Shown in pieces: positions 17,980-28,314 of a stretch of 64,000 bases of DNA. The stretch comes from Vagococcus xieshaowenii. GTDB taxonomy: Bacteria; Bacillota; Bacilli; Lactobacillales; Vagococcaceae. Numbering within the stretch: position 1 is the stretch's first letter; each line of letters opens with the position of its first letter. The stretch spans positions 332,001-396,000 of the forward strand of contig NZ_CP038865.1 of NCBI RefSeq assembly GCF_004792515.1. Reading direction: 5' to 3'. The position numbers were made by a program, and so were the translations under genes. A model generated the notes under the pieces. That model saw only the letters and a list, made by a program, of their open reading frames with translations. It was not told the DNA's origin and searched no databases.

Positions 17980-19980
17980 ATGGCGGACAAAAAGCCTTTT
18001 TATATCACAACACCAATTTATTATCCAAGTGGCAGATTACATATCGGTAGTTCTTATACTACGCTATTTTGTGATGCAATGGCTCGCTATAAACGTTTAA
18101 CAGGTCATGAAGTGTTCTTTTTAACAGGTTTGGATGAACACGGACAAAAAATCGAACAAAAAGCAGAAGAAAATGGCATTTCTCCACAAGAATATGTGGA
18201 TAGCATGGCAGTCGATGTAAAAAAATTATGGAAACATTTAGAAATTAATTATGATCATTTTATTCGTACAACAGATAAACAACACGTAGAGGTAGTCCAA
18301 CGAACATTTGAACGCTTATTAGCGCAAGGTGACATTTATTTGGGTGAATATCAAGGATGGTATTCAGTATCAGATGAAGAGTATTTTACTGAAACACAAT
18401 TAATGGAAGTTTATAAAGATGAACAAGGTAATGTCATTGGTGGTAAAGCACCGAGTGGACATGAAGTAGAACTTGTAACTGAAGAATGTTATTTCTTTAG
18501 AATGGGTAAATATGCTGATCGTTTAATTGAACATTACTCATCGCACCCAGAATTCATTCAACCGGAGTCTCGTAAGACGGAAATGTTGAACAACTTTATT
18601 ATCCCAGGATTAGAAGATTTAGCATTAACGCGTACGACCTTTAAATGGGGAATTGAAGTGCCAAGTAATCCTAAACATGTGGTTTATGTGTGGATTGATG
18701 CGTTGATGAATTACCTATCCGCTTTAGGTTACTCAACTGAAGACGATGCTAATTTCCAAAAATTCTGGCCAGCCAGTGTTCAAGTCATTGGTAAAGAAAT
18801 CGTTCGTTTCCACACCATTTATTGGCCGATTATTTTGATGGCATTAGAGTTACCACTGCCTGAAAAAATTTATGCACATGGTTGGATCGTAATGAAAGAA
18901 GGCAAGATGTCTAAGTCTAAAGGAAATGTTGTTTATCCTGAAATGTTAGTAGAACGTTATGGACTTGATGCATTACGCTATTATTTATTACGCTCAATGC
19001 CCTTTGGAAATGACAGTGTCTTCACACCGGAGGATTTTGTGGCACGTGTGAATTATGATTTAGCTAATGATTTAGGCAACTTATTAAATCGAACAGTTGC
19101 GATGATTAATAAATATTGTGATGGTTTCGTTCCTAAGTATGCGTCACATGTGACGGAATTCGACAGTGGCTTATCTACAACAGCTGCTAACGTTATTGGT
19201 AACTACCGTAAAGCAATGGAAAATATGGAAGTCAGTGTAGCACTTCAAGAAATTTGGAGTTTGGTTTCTCGTGCAAATAAATATATTGATGAAACGGAGC
19301 CATGGGTATTAGCCAAAGATGAAGAACGTCGCGCTGAGTTAAATAGTGTCATGGTTCATTTAGCTGAATCATTACGTATTGTTGGGGTATTATTACAACC
19401 AATGTTGACACAAACTCCTGCTAAAATATTTAAACAACTAGGAATTGAACACGAAGAATATAATATGGAAAGTATCCGTTTTGGTGAATTTCCTAGTGAC
19501 TGTAAAGTCATCATTAAAGGAAAACCAATCTTCCCACGTCAAGATGCAGAAGAAGAAATTGCTTATATTCAAGAAAAAATGAATGAAAAAGCACCTACAA
19601 GTTCAGTTGTCTGGAATCCTGAAGACACAACGTTAATTTCTTCAAAAGAAAAAGCTGTTAAATTTGAAGATTTTGAAAAAGTTGAGTTAAAAGTAGCTGA
19701 AATTATTGATTGCCAAAAAGTAGAGGTTGCCGATAAATTATTACAATTCCGTTTAGATGCGGGTGATGAAGGTCATCGCCAAATCTTATCAGGAGTTGCG
19801 GAATTTTATCCTGACCCAAGTGAATTAGTTGGGAAAAAAGTAGCAATTGTTGCTAACTTGAAACCAAGAAAAATTCGTGGGCTAATTAGTCAAGGTATGA
19901 TTTTATCAGCTGAATACGATGGCAAGTTGAAAATGATTGAAGTACCAAAATCTATTCCAAATGGTTCAGAACTAGCCTAA
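17980..19980 (+). CDS. metG: Methionine--tRNA ligase
   Basis: Charges tRNA-Met with methionine. From ATG 17980, which is preceded by TTAGGAGGG, it has 666 residues; the frame extends upstream to TTG 17941 but that part is not conserved. Class I signatures are present: the HIGH-like motif HIGSSYTT (about residue 22) and KMSKSKGN (about 308-315). The zinc-knuckle cysteines of other subclasses are absent, as in Gram-positive MetRS. A C-terminal tRNA-binding EMAP/OB-fold domain ([14 protein letters not shown] onward, about residue 565) completes it. No T-box leader is visible in the 160 bases upstream. Confidence 0.97.
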   Translation: MADKKPFYITTPIYYPSGRLHIGSSYTTLFCDAMARYKRLTGHEVFFLTGLDEHGQKIEQKAEENGISPQEYVDSMAVDVKKLWKHLEINYDHFIRTTDKQHVEVVQRTFERLLAQGDIYLGEYQGWYSVSDEEYFTETQLMEVYKDEQGNVIGGKAPSGHEVELVTEECYFFRMGKYADRLIEHYSSHPEFIQPESRKTEMLNNFIIPGLEDLALTRTTFKWGIEVPSNPKHVVYVWIDALMNYLSALGYSTEDDANFQKFWPASVQVIGKEIVRFHTIYWPIILMALELPLPEKIYAHGWIVMKEGKMSKSKGNVVYPEMLVERYGLDALRYYLLRSMPFGNDSVFTPEDFVARVNYDLANDLGNLLNRTVAMINKYCDGFVPKYASHVTEFDSGLSTTAANVIGNYRKAMENMEVSVALQEIWSLVSRANKYIDETEPWVLAKDEERRAELNSVMVHLAESLRIVGVLLQPMLTQTPAKIFKQLGIEHEEYNMESIRFGEFPSDCKVIIKGKPIFPRQDAEEEIAYIQEKMNEKAPTSSVVWNPEDTTLISSKEKAVKFEDFEKVELKVAEIIDCQKVEVADKLLQFRLDAGDEGHRQILSGVAEFYPDPSELVGKKVAIVANLKPRKIRGLISQGMILSAEYDGKLKMIEVPKSIPNGSELA

Positions 19981-20047
19981 GGATAAAAAATAAACAGACT
20001 TCATATGTTGCTAGCTTGTTATGATTAAGTAAATTAGATAAGTAATA

Positions 20048-20078
20048 GGGAGTGTGACAGACTCGTGTCATGCTCCCT
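20048..20078 (+). terminator. Terminator-like hairpin after metG
   Basis: GGGAGTGTGACA (20048-20059) pairs with TGTCATGCTCCC (20066-20077) with two wobble pairs. The T run is weak (TTACTTG). It belongs to a group of GTGAC-centred intergenic hairpins in the window. Confidence 0.6.
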
Positions 20079-20121
20079 TACTTGTAGTATGGGTAGTAAT
20101 TAAGAGAGGAAGCGTTTGAAG

Positions 20122-20892
20122 ATGATTTTTGATTCACATACTCATTTAAATGTTGAACAATTTAAAGATGATATTAATGAAACAGTTGAACGAGCCAATG
20201 AACAGGGCGTAACTGAGATGGCGGTAGTGGGATTTGATGAACCAACGATAGAAAAATCGTTAGAGTTGAGTCAACTTTATGATAATATTTATAGCATTAT
20301 AGGTTGGCATCCAACAGAAGCAGGAAGCTATACACCGAAAATTGAAGCAAAGTTACAGCAATTACTCAATACACCTAAAGTGGTGGCATTAGGTGAAATT
20401 GGATTAGATTATCATTGGATGGAAGATCCTAAAGATGTACAAGAAAAAGTATTTCGTCGTCAGTTAGCTATCTCTAGAGAAATGAAGTTGCCATTTAGCA
20501 TTCATACACGTGATGCTATGGAGGATACTTATAGAATTTTAAAAGAAGAACAAGTACATCTGACGGGTGGCATTATGCATAGTTTTAGTGGTGATAGTGA
20601 ATGGATGAAACGATTCTTAGACTTAGGGCTACATATTTCTTTAAGTGGGGTCGTGACATTTAAAAAAGCAACTGACTTACAAGAAGTAGCTAAAGTGGTG
20701 CCGCTAGACTCATTACTCGTAGAAACAGATGCACCATATTTAGCGCCTGTTCCATTTAGAGGTAAACGCAATGAACCAGCCTATACTCGTTATGTTGTTG
20801 AAAGAATTGCGGAGTTACGCGGTATGACATGGGAAGAAGTGGCTAAACAAACAACACAAAATGCTCATCGCTTGTTTAGAATAGGTGAGTAG
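20122..20892 (+). CDS. TatD family metal-dependent hydrolase (DNase)
   Basis: Metal-dependent nuclease-like enzyme with a TIM-barrel fold, 256 residues from ATG 20122 (a TTG at 20116 is equally placed behind GAGGAA). Metal ligands are visible: DSHTHLN at the N-terminus, GEIGLDYHW (about residue 92), SIHTRDA (about 129), MHSFSG (about 154) and [10 protein letters not shown] (about 202). In Firmicutes tatD, rnmV and ksgA commonly form one operon, as here. Confidence 0.92.
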   Translation: MIFDSHTHLNVEQFKDDINETVERANEQGVTEMAVVGFDEPTIEKSLELSQLYDNIYSIIGWHPTEAGSYTPKIEAKLQQLLNTPKVVALGEIGLDYHWMEDPKDVQEKVFRRQLAISREMKLPFSIHTRDAMEDTYRILKEEQVHLTGGIMHSFSGDSEWMKRFLDLGLHISLSGVVTFKKATDLQEVAKVVPLDSLLVETDAPYLAPVPFRGKRNEPAYTRYVVERIAELRGMTWEEVAKQTTQNAHRLFRIGE

Positions 20893-20893
20893 T

Positions 20894-21484
20894 ATGGATA
20901 CGAATAAAAAAATAACCATTCAAGAAATTGTCGTTGTAGAAGGAAAAGATGATACTAAACGACTAAAACAATTTTTTGAAGTAGACACGATTGAAACAAT
21001 TGGCTCTGCCATTGATGAGGCAATTTTGGAACGTATTGAGCATGCACATGAAGTTCGGGGAGTGATTGTGTTTACTGACCCAGATTTTTCGGGTGAAAAA
21101 ATTCGTAAAACTATTAGCAATTATTTACCAGAAGTAAAGCATGCGTTCATTTCTAGAAAAGAAGGAACCCCTAGTAAACGAGGGAATAGCTTGGGCGTTG
21201 AACATGCTAGTGAGGAAGCGTTGAAAGAGGCTTTGGAAAATGTCATGACACCTAGTCAAGATGATATCCCAAGTATTAATCAACAAACCTTGTTATCACT
21301 TGGTTTATTAGCAGGTCCAGGTAGTCGTCAAAAACGTGAACAATTGGGTGATTATTTGAGAATCGGTTATACTAATGGTAAACAATTGCTAAAACGATTA
21401 AATATGTTTAGAATAACGGAAGAAGAGTTAATGGACGCAATACGTGTACTAGAAAGGAATAATGATGACAAAAGAAGTAGCTAA
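20894..21484 (+). CDS. rnmV: Ribonuclease M5
   Basis: Matures 5S rRNA by cutting the precursor in the presence of ribosomal protein L18. It is a TOPRIM-domain enzyme: [12 protein letters not shown] near residue 14 supplies the catalytic Glu and [15 protein letters not shown] near residue 58 the Asp residues. 196 residues from ATG 20894; an alternative GTG at 20885 overlaps tatD. Its end overlaps ksgA by about 20 bases, so the three genes form one operon. Confidence 0.94.
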   Translation: MDTNKKITIQEIVVVEGKDDTKRLKQFFEVDTIETIGSAIDEAILERIEHAHEVRGVIVFTDPDFSGEKIRKTISNYLPEVKHAFISRKEGTPSKRGNSLGVEHASEEALKEALENVMTPSQDDIPSINQQTLLSLGLLAGPGSRQKREQLGDYLRIGYTNGKQLLKRLNMFRITEEELMDAIRVLERNNDDKRSS

Positions 21485-22346
21485 TCCTACAAGAACAAAA
21501 GAATTATTAAAGAAATATGGTTTCTCATTTAAAAAGAGTTTAGGTCAAAATTTCTTGACAGATTTGAATATTTTAAGAAATATTGTGGAGGTTGCACAAT
21601 TAAATGATCAAACCAATGTTATTGAAGTAGGACCTGGTATGGGCTCATTAACGGAATTTTTAGCTAGAGAAGCTAATCAAGTATTGGCATTTGAAATTGA
21701 TCAACGGCTGATGGAAGTATTGGCTGAAACAATGGAGCCTTATCCAAATGTGACAGTGGTCAATGAGGATGTTTTAAAAGCAGATTTAGAAAAAATAACA
21801 TCTGAAGTATTTGAAAATCCAGAATTACCAATTAAAGTCGTAGCCAATTTGCCTTATTACGTTACAACGCCTATTATGATGCACTTTTTAGAAGCATCAC
21901 TTGAAATTGATGAAATGGTTGTTATGATGCAAAAAGAAGTCGCAGATCGTATTACAGCAGGTCCTGGGACTAAAGCTTATGGTTCGCTATCAGTAGCTGT
22001 TCAGTATTTTATGGAAGCTGAAACAGCGTTTATTGTTCCTAAAACAGCGTTTGTACCACAGCCTAATGTTGATTCAGCTATTTTACATTTAACCAAACGT
22101 GAAACGCCAGCAGTTGAAGTTAATAACGAAGACAAATTCTTTGCACTAGTTCGCGCCTCATTCCAACAAAGACGTAAAACATTATGGAATAATTTGATTA
22201 GTTATTTTGGAAAAGATGAAGCCACAAAAACACGCTTAGAAACAGCTTTAGCAGCATGTGAGATTGATCCTAAACGCCGTGGGGAAACATTATCTTTACA
22301 AGAGTTTGCGGATTTAACTAATTATTTATATCCTAATTCGAATTAA
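21465..22346 (+). CDS. rsmA: 16S rRNA dimethyladenosine transferase KsgA
   Basis: Dimethylates two adjacent adenines near the 3' end of 16S rRNA late in 30S assembly. 293 residues. The SAM-binding signature is [12 protein letters not shown] (about residues 50-61), the DNA/RNA methylase motif IV is [10 protein letters not shown] (about 125-134), and the C-terminal domain ends with the typical [14 protein letters not shown]. Two adjacent ATGs (21462, 21465) are possible; 21465 has the better spacing from AAAGGA. Loss of this gene gives kasugamycin resistance in other bacteria. Confidence 0.96.
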   Translation: MTKEVANPTRTKELLKKYGFSFKKSLGQNFLTDLNILRNIVEVAQLNDQTNVIEVGPGMGSLTEFLAREANQVLAFEIDQRLMEVLAETMEPYPNVTVVNEDVLKADLEKITSEVFENPELPIKVVANLPYYVTTPIMMHFLEASLEIDEMVVMMQKEVADRITAGPGTKAYGSLSVAVQYFMEAETAFIVPKTAFVPQPNVDSAILHLTKRETPAVEVNNEDKFFALVRASFQQRRKTLWNNLISYFGKDEATKTRLETALAACEIDPKRRGETLSLQEFADLTNYLYPNSN

Positions 22347-22377
22347 ATAATAAAAAAGAAAATATGTCTTGATTCCC

Positions 22378-22412
22378 TTACGTTAGACCAAAATCTGACG
22401 TAAGTTTTTTTA
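22378..22412 (+). terminator. Terminator of the tatD-rnmV-ksgA operon
   Basis: CTTACGTTAGA pairs with TCTGACGTAAG (one wobble), followed by seven T residues. Confidence 0.87.
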
Positions 22413-22490
22413 TCATCATTTACACATTGTTTATTTGTAAGGGTTTTCCATAACTATTAATTTTTCTAATAGTTATCATAATTTTCCTTA

Positions 22491-22504
22491 AGTATACGCT
22501 TTCA
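22491..22504 (+). promoter_or_regulatory. cre-like site before the first acyl-CoA dehydrogenase
   Basis: AGTATACGCTTTCA matches the CcpA box with two mismatches and sits about 55 bases before the gene, in an AT-rich promoter region. Repression by glucose would fit a catabolic role. Confidence 0.38.
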
Positions 22505-22556
22505 TTTTTGTGGTATATGATAAAGACATCAAAAACAACTAAAGGGGAGAAACAAA

Positions 22557-23759
22557 ATGGCAAGAAGCGAAAAATTAAAAGAAATGTATCCATTTGATAT
22601 GTATGCTTATGCAAACGGTTTAACTGAAGGAGAATTAACGGTCTTACAAAACTTACGTCACTTCCTTGAAACAGATGTTAAGCCAGTGGTCAATGAGTAT
22701 TGGGAAAAAGCTGATTTTCCTTTTGAAATCTTTAAAGGAATTGCAGAAACAGGCATTATGAATAGCCCACTATTGTTTGAAGGACGTGAAGGGGCTAGAA
22801 AACCTAGTGAGTTATACAATGCGTTTTTATACTTTGAATTAGCTAAATTGGATGCTTCTATCGCAACCTTTTATACTGTTCACGGTGGTTTATGTTATAA
22901 CACGATTCTATTAGGTGGTAGTGAAGCGCAAATTGAAAAATATGCACCTAAAATTGCTTCATGGGAATGGCAAGGGTGTTTTGGTTTAACCGAACCAGAT
23001 CACGGCTCTGATATTGCAGGCGGATTAGCAACAACCGCTGAAAAAGTTGGAGATAAATGGATCATTAATGGTGAAAAACGCTGGATTGGTGGTGCATCAA
23101 CCGCTGATATTTTACCAATTTTTGCTCGTGATAAAGAAGATGGAAAAATTAAATGCTTTATCGTTAAAGGCGGATCAAAAGGGTTAACTGTTGAAAATAT
23201 CAAACATAAAGTTTCTTTACGCTTAGTTCAAAATGGTCATATTACATTAGAAAATGTAGAAGTTTTGGATGAGGATCGTTTAGAAAACGTTAATGGCTTT
23301 AAAGATGTGGCAAGAATTTTACGTTCAACACGTGCTGATATTGCACATTTAGCAACAGGTATGACAATTGGTGCAACTGAAGCAGCGTTGAAATATATCA
23401 AAGATCGTGATCAATTTGGTCGTAAATTATCAGGTTTCCAATTAGTGCAAGAAAAAGTTGCACGCATGCAAGCGAATGTTGTATCAACAATGGCATATTC
23501 AGTACAATTAGCTAATATGCAAGAACAAGGTCACTTTTTAGAAGAAAATTCAGCTTTAGCCAAAATGCATAATGCGATGAGAATGCGTGAAACAGTTGCT
23601 TGGGGGCGTGAAGTTTGTGGAGGTAATGGTATTACTCTTGAAACAGATGTGGCAAGATTCTTTGCAGATGGTGAAGCGATTTATTCTTACGAGGGTACAC
23701 ATGAAATTAATGCGCTAATCGTTGGTCGTTTCTTAACAGGTGTAGGAGCTTTCGTTTAA
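22557..23759 (+). CDS. Acyl-CoA dehydrogenase (glutaryl-CoA dehydrogenase-like)
   Basis: FAD-dependent enzyme that forms the alpha-beta double bond of an acyl-CoA and passes electrons to ETF. 400 residues. The FAD/substrate signature GLTEPDHGSDIAG lies near residue 144 and the second, RWIGG, near 180. The catalytic Glu is present in YSYEGTHEINALIVGRFL near residue 380. The pattern around these motifs is closest to the glutaryl-CoA/short-chain group. It lies 206 bases before a LysR-type regulator and is separated from it by a terminator. ETF genes are not in the window. Confidence 0.88.
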   Translation: MARSEKLKEMYPFDMYAYANGLTEGELTVLQNLRHFLETDVKPVVNEYWEKADFPFEIFKGIAETGIMNSPLLFEGREGARKPSELYNAFLYFELAKLDASIATFYTVHGGLCYNTILLGGSEAQIEKYAPKIASWEWQGCFGLTEPDHGSDIAGGLATTAEKVGDKWIINGEKRWIGGASTADILPIFARDKEDGKIKCFIVKGGSKGLTVENIKHKVSLRLVQNGHITLENVEVLDEDRLENVNGFKDVARILRSTRADIAHLATGMTIGATEAALKYIKDRDQFGRKLSGFQLVQEKVARMQANVVSTMAYSVQLANMQEQGHFLEENSALAKMHNAMRMRETVAWGREVCGGNGITLETDVARFFADGEAIYSYEGTHEINALIVGRFLTGVGAFV

Positions 23760-23857
23760 TACTTAATCAATAGCAGTAGAAAACATTCATTCAAACATTA
23801 TAAAAAAAACAATCTCTTTTAGACATTTGTATGGAACATTTGACATTCACAGTTTAA

Positions 23858-23888
23858 AAGTCGCTGCCTAGTCAACAGCGGCTTTTTT
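23858..23888 (+). terminator. Terminator between acyl-CoA dehydrogenase and lysR
   Basis: AAGTCGCTG (23858-23866) pairs with CAGCGGCTT (23876-23884), followed by T residues. Confidence 0.82.
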
Positions 23889-23965
23889 TGTAGGCTCAAC
23901 TTTATGAAAACGAGTACATTTATAGTAAGATAAAGGTATCAAACGCTATAGGGGAGTTTTGTTAG

Positions 23966-24871
23966 ATGGATATTCAACAGTTATATTATTTTATGAACAT
24001 TGTAGAGTGCGGATGTAATTTGTCATTAGCAGCGAAAAAAATTCATATCACACAATCGGCATTAAGCCAGTTAATTATTAATTTTGAAGCAAATGAAGAA
24101 TTAACACTATTTTATCGTAAAAATGGTCGGTTAGAGTCATTAACCCCAAGTGGAGAAAAGTTATATACTTATGCACAAGAAATCACACAGTTGCATGAAC
24201 AGATGAATGAGATGGTTCGTAAAGAAGCCGCTAAACAAAAAGGGACCATTCGAATTGGTTTGCCATCCCTTATTTTAAGAATTTTTTTCTCATCATTTTT
24301 CCCAAAATTAATGATGGATAATCCTAATATTCAATTAGAGATTGTAGAAGGTGGTAGTAATTATTTAAGAAAAATGTTATTTCAAAATGATTTAGACTAT
24401 GCTATTTTAATTGAGCCAACTAGTCTTGATCCCAAAAGTTTTGAAGAACATGTCATTCAAATTGATGAAATGACGGCATTTGTCTATCATACACATCCAT
24501 TAGCGCATAAAAAACGCTTATCTTGGCGCGATTTGGAATCCTTTCCAGTTGCAACATTCAACGAAAGTTTTACTACCTATGAATTAGTAACTGAGAAACT
24601 AAAAAAAGAAAAAAGTAATGCCCAAATAAAGTTAACTTCTTCATCATGGGATTATTTAGTAGAGGCAACACAAGAATCAAATATTGTGGCAGTCTTGCCG
24701 TCACCAATCGAAAGAACCATGGATAAAAATTTATTTGTTGAAATACCATTTAAAGAACCAATTCCCTTTAATGTCTTATTATGTCGACCAATTAAAGGAA
24801 ATTATAATGATGTTGAAGGTTTAGTTTATGAGTCAATTTTAAGCTATTTCTATCAACCAATCGTAGAATAA
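23966..24871 (+). CDS. LysR-family transcriptional regulator
   Basis: 301 residues: an N-terminal winged helix-turn-helix (LSLAAKKIHITQSALSQLI, about residues 19-37) and a C-terminal effector-binding domain starting near residue 92 (GTIRIGLPSLI). It sits alone between the two halves of the acyl-CoA gene set, with its own promoter region and a strong terminator, and is the best candidate regulator of both. The inducer is unknown; an acyl-CoA or free acid is a guess from context. Confidence 0.88.
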   Translation: MDIQQLYYFMNIVECGCNLSLAAKKIHITQSALSQLIINFEANEELTLFYRKNGRLESLTPSGEKLYTYAQEITQLHEQMNEMVRKEAAKQKGTIRIGLPSLILRIFFSSFFPKLMMDNPNIQLEIVEGGSNYLRKMLFQNDLDYAILIEPTSLDPKSFEEHVIQIDEMTAFVYHTHPLAHKKRLSWRDLESFPVATFNESFTTYELVTEKLKKEKSNAQIKLTSSSWDYLVEATQESNIVAVLPSPIERTMDKNLFVEIPFKEPIPFNVLLCRPIKGNYNDVEGLVYESILSYFYQPIVE

Positions 24872-24915
24872 TAGTGTGCAAAAAATTCACAAACTTTTTT
24901 TAAGAAAATCATCCG

Positions 24916-24967
24916 CCTTGAGTTAGAAAACGTTTTCTTTCAAACGTTGCTAACTCAAGGTTTTTTT
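24916..24967 (+). terminator. Terminator of lysR, with a palindrome in its loop
   Basis: CCTTGAGTTAG (24916-24926) pairs with CTAACTCAAGG (24950-24960), then seven T residues. The 23-base loop contains the palindrome GAAAACGTTTTC (24926-24937), which resembles a cre. Confidence 0.85.
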
Positions 24968-25055
24968 GTATGTATTAAAATTACTAATAGAATTAATAAC
25001 ATTTACTTGTTAGATTTTTTGTGAAATCAGCCGTATGATAAGAGTGTCAAAAGAA

Positions 25056-25069
25056 ATAAAACGTTTTCA
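25056..25069 (+). promoter_or_regulatory. cre-like site upstream of the thiolase operon
   Basis: ATAAAACGTTTTCA has a perfect right half of the CcpA box and a degenerate left half. It lies 26 bases before the thiolase start, a position where binding would block transcription. Confidence 0.45.
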
Positions 25070-25094
25070 TTAATATATACAGGGGGAACATCAC

Positions 25095-26279
25095 ATGAAA
25101 GAAGTAGTTATCGTAGCAGCAAGAAGAAGTCCAATTGGTAGTTTTGGTGGAAGTTTAAAAAATTTATCTGCGGTTGAACTAGGACAAAAAGTAGTTGAAA
25201 AAACATTAGCAGATATTAACTTAGATCCTAACTTAGTGGATGAAGTGATTTTAGGGAATGTTTTATCAGCAGGATTAGGACAAAATGTCGCACGTCAAGT
25301 TGCGTTGAAATCAGGATTGCCACAATCTTCATCGGCGTTGACGATTAATAAAGTTTGTGGTTCTGGATTGAAAGCGGTTATATTAGCGGCTCAATCTATT
25401 ATGTTAGAAGAAAATGACATCGTTATCGCCGGTGGTACAGAAAGTATGAGCCAGGCAGCATATGTATTACCGAACCATCGTTGGGGTGGACGTATGGGAA
25501 ATGGTGAAATTGTTGATACATTATTAAAAGACGGTCTAACGGATGCATTTGATGGGATTCATATGGGGATAACAGCAGAAAATATTGCAGAAAAATTTGG
25601 CTTTACCCGTGAAGCACAAGATGCTTTTGCAGCTTCAAGTCAAAATAAAGCAGAGGCAGCTATCACCTCAGGACGTTTTACTGATGAGATTGTAGAGATT
25701 GAAATTCCAGTGAGAAAAGGTGAGCCCATTAAGTTTAATCAGGATGAGTTCCCAAGATTTGGCTCAACTGCAGATGGTTTAGGAAAACTTCGTGCAGCCT
25801 TTAAAAAAGATGGAACCGTGACTGCTGGAAATGCTTCAGGTGTCAATGATGGTGCAGCGATTCTTGTTTTAATGAGTCGTGATAAAGCCGAAGAATTAGG
25901 TATGGAAATTATGGGCTCAATTGCTTCTTATGCTACGGCGGGTGTTGATCCGACGATTATGGGAACAGGCCCGATTCCATCAACGAAGCGTGCCTTAACA
26001 AGAGCAGGGTTAGAGGTATCAGATTTAGATTTAGTAGAAGCTAATGAGGCCTTCGCTGCACAAGCAATGAGTGTTGTACAAGAATTAGGGCTAGATGAAG
26101 CAATTACTAACGTCAATGGTGGCGCGGTTGCCTTAGGACATCCTATTGGTGCAAGTGGTGCACGTGTTTTAGTAACGTTACTGCATGAAATGAAAAAACG
26201 TGAAGCTAAAAATGGTCTAGCAACATTATGTATCGGTGGCGGACAAGGTATTTCATTAATTATAAAACGTGATGAGTAA
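25095..26279 (+). CDS. Acetyl-CoA C-acetyltransferase (thiolase)
   Basis: Biosynthetic-type thiolase that condenses two acetyl-CoA or, in reverse, cleaves acetoacetyl-CoA. 394 residues. The acyl-accepting Cys is C88 ([12 protein letters not shown]), the conserved His lies in [19 protein letters not shown] (near residue 350) and the C-terminal Cys in CIGGGQG (near 380). First gene of a five- or six-gene run (thiolase, second acyl-CoA dehydrogenase, hydroxyacyl-CoA dehydrogenase, hydratase, CoA-transferase, MBL hydrolase). It is separate from the mevalonate-pathway fusion enzyme typical of enterococci. Confidence 0.94.
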   Translation: MKEVVIVAARRSPIGSFGGSLKNLSAVELGQKVVEKTLADINLDPNLVDEVILGNVLSAGLGQNVARQVALKSGLPQSSSALTINKVCGSGLKAVILAAQSIMLEENDIVIAGGTESMSQAAYVLPNHRWGGRMGNGEIVDTLLKDGLTDAFDGIHMGITAENIAEKFGFTREAQDAFAASSQNKAEAAITSGRFTDEIVEIEIPVRKGEPIKFNQDEFPRFGSTADGLGKLRAAFKKDGTVTAGNASGVNDGAAILVLMSRDKAEELGMEIMGSIASYATAGVDPTIMGTGPIPSTKRALTRAGLEVSDLDLVEANEAFAAQAMSVVQELGLDEAITNVNGGAVALGHPIGASGARVLVTLLHEMKKREAKNGLATLCIGGGQGISLIIKRDE

Positions 26280-26301
26280 TTAGTATCATTAAAGGGGATA
26301 G

Positions 26302-27405
26302 ATGATGATGAACGAGCTAGTAGAAAAAATTGAAAAGTATTCTAATGAGGTATTGGTGGGAGCTGCTAGGTATTATGACCAAGTAGAAGAGTTTCCAGAA
26401 GAACAAGTAAAGAAATTATTTGACCTAGGTTTTTTTCAATCATTATATGCTGAATCCAATACTCATTATCAACATTACTTATCAAATTTACGATTAGTGA
26501 GTCATCATTTTCCAGCTTTAGCAAGTATTATGTTAACGCAAGAAAGTCATGCATTATATCCGTTTACTAAATTTGGAACGTCAGAACAACAAGCACGTTA
26601 TCTTCCAGAGTTATTATTAGGCAATCAATTCGGTTCGTTTGCATTAAATGAGGAGCATTCTGGAAGTGATATAACGGAAATGTTGACGGTAGCAGAAAAA
26701 GTAGCAGGCGGTTGGCAATTAACTGGTGAAAAACAATATATTTCTAATGCACCTGTTGCTAGCCTATTTCTTATTGCAGCTCGTGTGATAAATAGAGGGC
26801 AAGAAGATACGTATGGTGTGTTTATTGTTAAACAAGGTGCAAAAGGATTTGAAGTAGGAAAACCAGAAGATAAGATGGGCATACGAGCATTACCTGTTGC
26901 GAACATAAAAATGACAAATGTTTTCGTTTCAGAAGATGAGGTGTTGGGTGGATGCTTAAATGGTGAAGAACAAGTTAATGCGATATTAAATCGTAATCGT
27001 TTAGCCGTTACAGCACAAGCTATTGGTATCTCTGAAGGAGCAATGAAGCGAGCGTTAGGCTATGTTTCACGTAAAAGAAATATTGGCAAACGATTAATTG
27101 ACTTGCAAAATACACAATTCAAATTAGCAGAAATAGAAACCAAATTATATGCGGATAATGCTTTGTTAAACCAAGTCGTTACGACACATCAAGATGATGA
27201 TCGTTTTATAGCTATGGCTAAATTGAGTGCTTCCAATCATGCTATTGATATAACGGAAACAATTATTAGTTTAGTAGGTGGCTATGGCTATATGAAGAAT
27301 AACGATATTGAACGTTTAATTAGAGATGCTAAAATAACAGCAATTTACGGCAGCTCATCTAATCGTCTAAGGAAAATTATCGCAGAACCTTGGACAGCGT
27401 GTTAA
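26302..27405 (+). CDS. Acyl-CoA dehydrogenase family protein, catalytic Glu not visible
   Basis: 367 residues with the acyl-CoA dehydrogenase fold: EEHSGSDITEM (about residues 116-126, FAD/substrate loop), GEKQYISNA, and a C-terminal helical domain with NIGKRLIDLQNTQFKLAE. In short- and medium-chain enzymes the catalytic Glu lies in the IYEGTSEI motif; here that segment reads AIYGSSSNRLRK. The alternative position used by isovaleryl-CoA-type enzymes is also not Glu (NRNRLAV). It may be a non-catalytic partner of the other dehydrogenase or use another base. Three successive ATGs (26302, 26305, 26308) could serve as start. Confidence 0.85.
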   Translation: MMMNELVEKIEKYSNEVLVGAARYYDQVEEFPEEQVKKLFDLGFFQSLYAESNTHYQHYLSNLRLVSHHFPALASIMLTQESHALYPFTKFGTSEQQARYLPELLLGNQFGSFALNEEHSGSDITEMLTVAEKVAGGWQLTGEKQYISNAPVASLFLIAARVINRGQEDTYGVFIVKQGAKGFEVGKPEDKMGIRALPVANIKMTNVFVSEDEVLGGCLNGEEQVNAILNRNRLAVTAQAIGISEGAMKRALGYVSRKRNIGKRLIDLQNTQFKLAEIETKLYADNALLNQVVTTHQDDDRFIAMAKLSASNHAIDITETIISLVGGYGYMKNNDIERLIRDAKITAIYGSSSNRLRKIIAEPWTAC

Positions 27406-27446
27406 GACGTTGAAGATGAAATGTAACAAAAGAAAGGTGAAATGAA

Positions 27447-28301
27447 ATGACAATTGAAAAAGTAATGGTAATTGGATCAGGACAAATGGGAAGTGGTATT
27501 GTTCAAGAATTAGCAACGGCAGGTTACCATGTCTACATGAATGATATTAAAGAAGAATTTGTGAATCGTGCTTACGATAAAATTGAAAGCGCATTAAATA
27601 GAAGCGTTGAAAAAGGTAAAAAAGCGCAAGAAGAGGTAGCGACTATTTTATCGAATATTCAAACCTCTACGTCTTATGAAGATGCTAAAGAAGTAGATCT
27701 AGTGGTAGAAGCAGCGACTGAAAATAAAGAGATTAAATTAGATATTTTCCGTCAATTAGATGAGATTACCCCTAAACATGCTATTTTAGCAACCAATACG
27801 TCATCACTATCGATTACCGAAATCGCTGCGGTAACAAAACGTCCTCATCAAGTAGTTGGGATGCATTTCTTTAACCCAGTGCCAGTGATGAAATTAGTTG
27901 AAATTAATCATGGATTAGCCACAGATGAAGCGACGATAGCCACAATCCGAGAAGTTGCTAATAACATGAATAAAGTGTCAATCGATATTAAGGATTCACC
28001 AGGATTTGCGGTTAATCGAATTTTGATTCCAATGTTAAACGAAGCCATCTTTGTATTAGGAGAAGGTGTGGCGACAGCTGAAGAAATTGATCAATCAATG
28101 AAGTTAGGTGCTAATCATCCTATGGGTCCATTGGCATTAGCAGATTATATAGGCTTAGACACAGTCTTGGCGATTATGAATGTATTATACGATGGTTTCA
28201 ATGACTCTAAATATCGTCCAGCCCCATTGCTAAAAAAATACGTAGAAGCAGGATGGTTAGGTAAGAAAACAGGAAAAGGTTTCTATAACTACGACAATTA
28301 A
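27447..28301 (+). CDS. 3-hydroxyacyl-CoA (3-hydroxybutyryl-CoA) dehydrogenase
   Basis: NAD(P)-dependent enzyme interconverting 3-hydroxybutyryl-CoA and acetoacetyl-CoA. 284 residues, the length of stand-alone bacterial Hbd. Rossmann motif GSGQMGSGI (about 10-18), catalytic H140 in [15 protein letters not shown] with the partner Glu in that same stretch, and the C-terminal substrate domain ([18 protein letters not shown]). The ribosome site AGAAAGGTG precedes the ATG. It lies 41 bases after the second dehydrogenase and 13 before the hydratase. Confidence 0.94.
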   Translation: MTIEKVMVIGSGQMGSGIVQELATAGYHVYMNDIKEEFVNRAYDKIESALNRSVEKGKKAQEEVATILSNIQTSTSYEDAKEVDLVVEAATENKEIKLDIFRQLDEITPKHAILATNTSSLSITEIAAVTKRPHQVVGMHFFNPVPVMKLVEINHGLATDEATIATIREVANNMNKVSIDIKDSPGFAVNRILIPMLNEAIFVLGEGVATAEEIDQSMKLGANHPMGPLALADYIGLDTVLAIMNVLYDGFNDSKYRPAPLLKKYVEAGWLGKKTGKGFYNYDN

Positions 28302-28314
28302 TAGGAGAATAATC

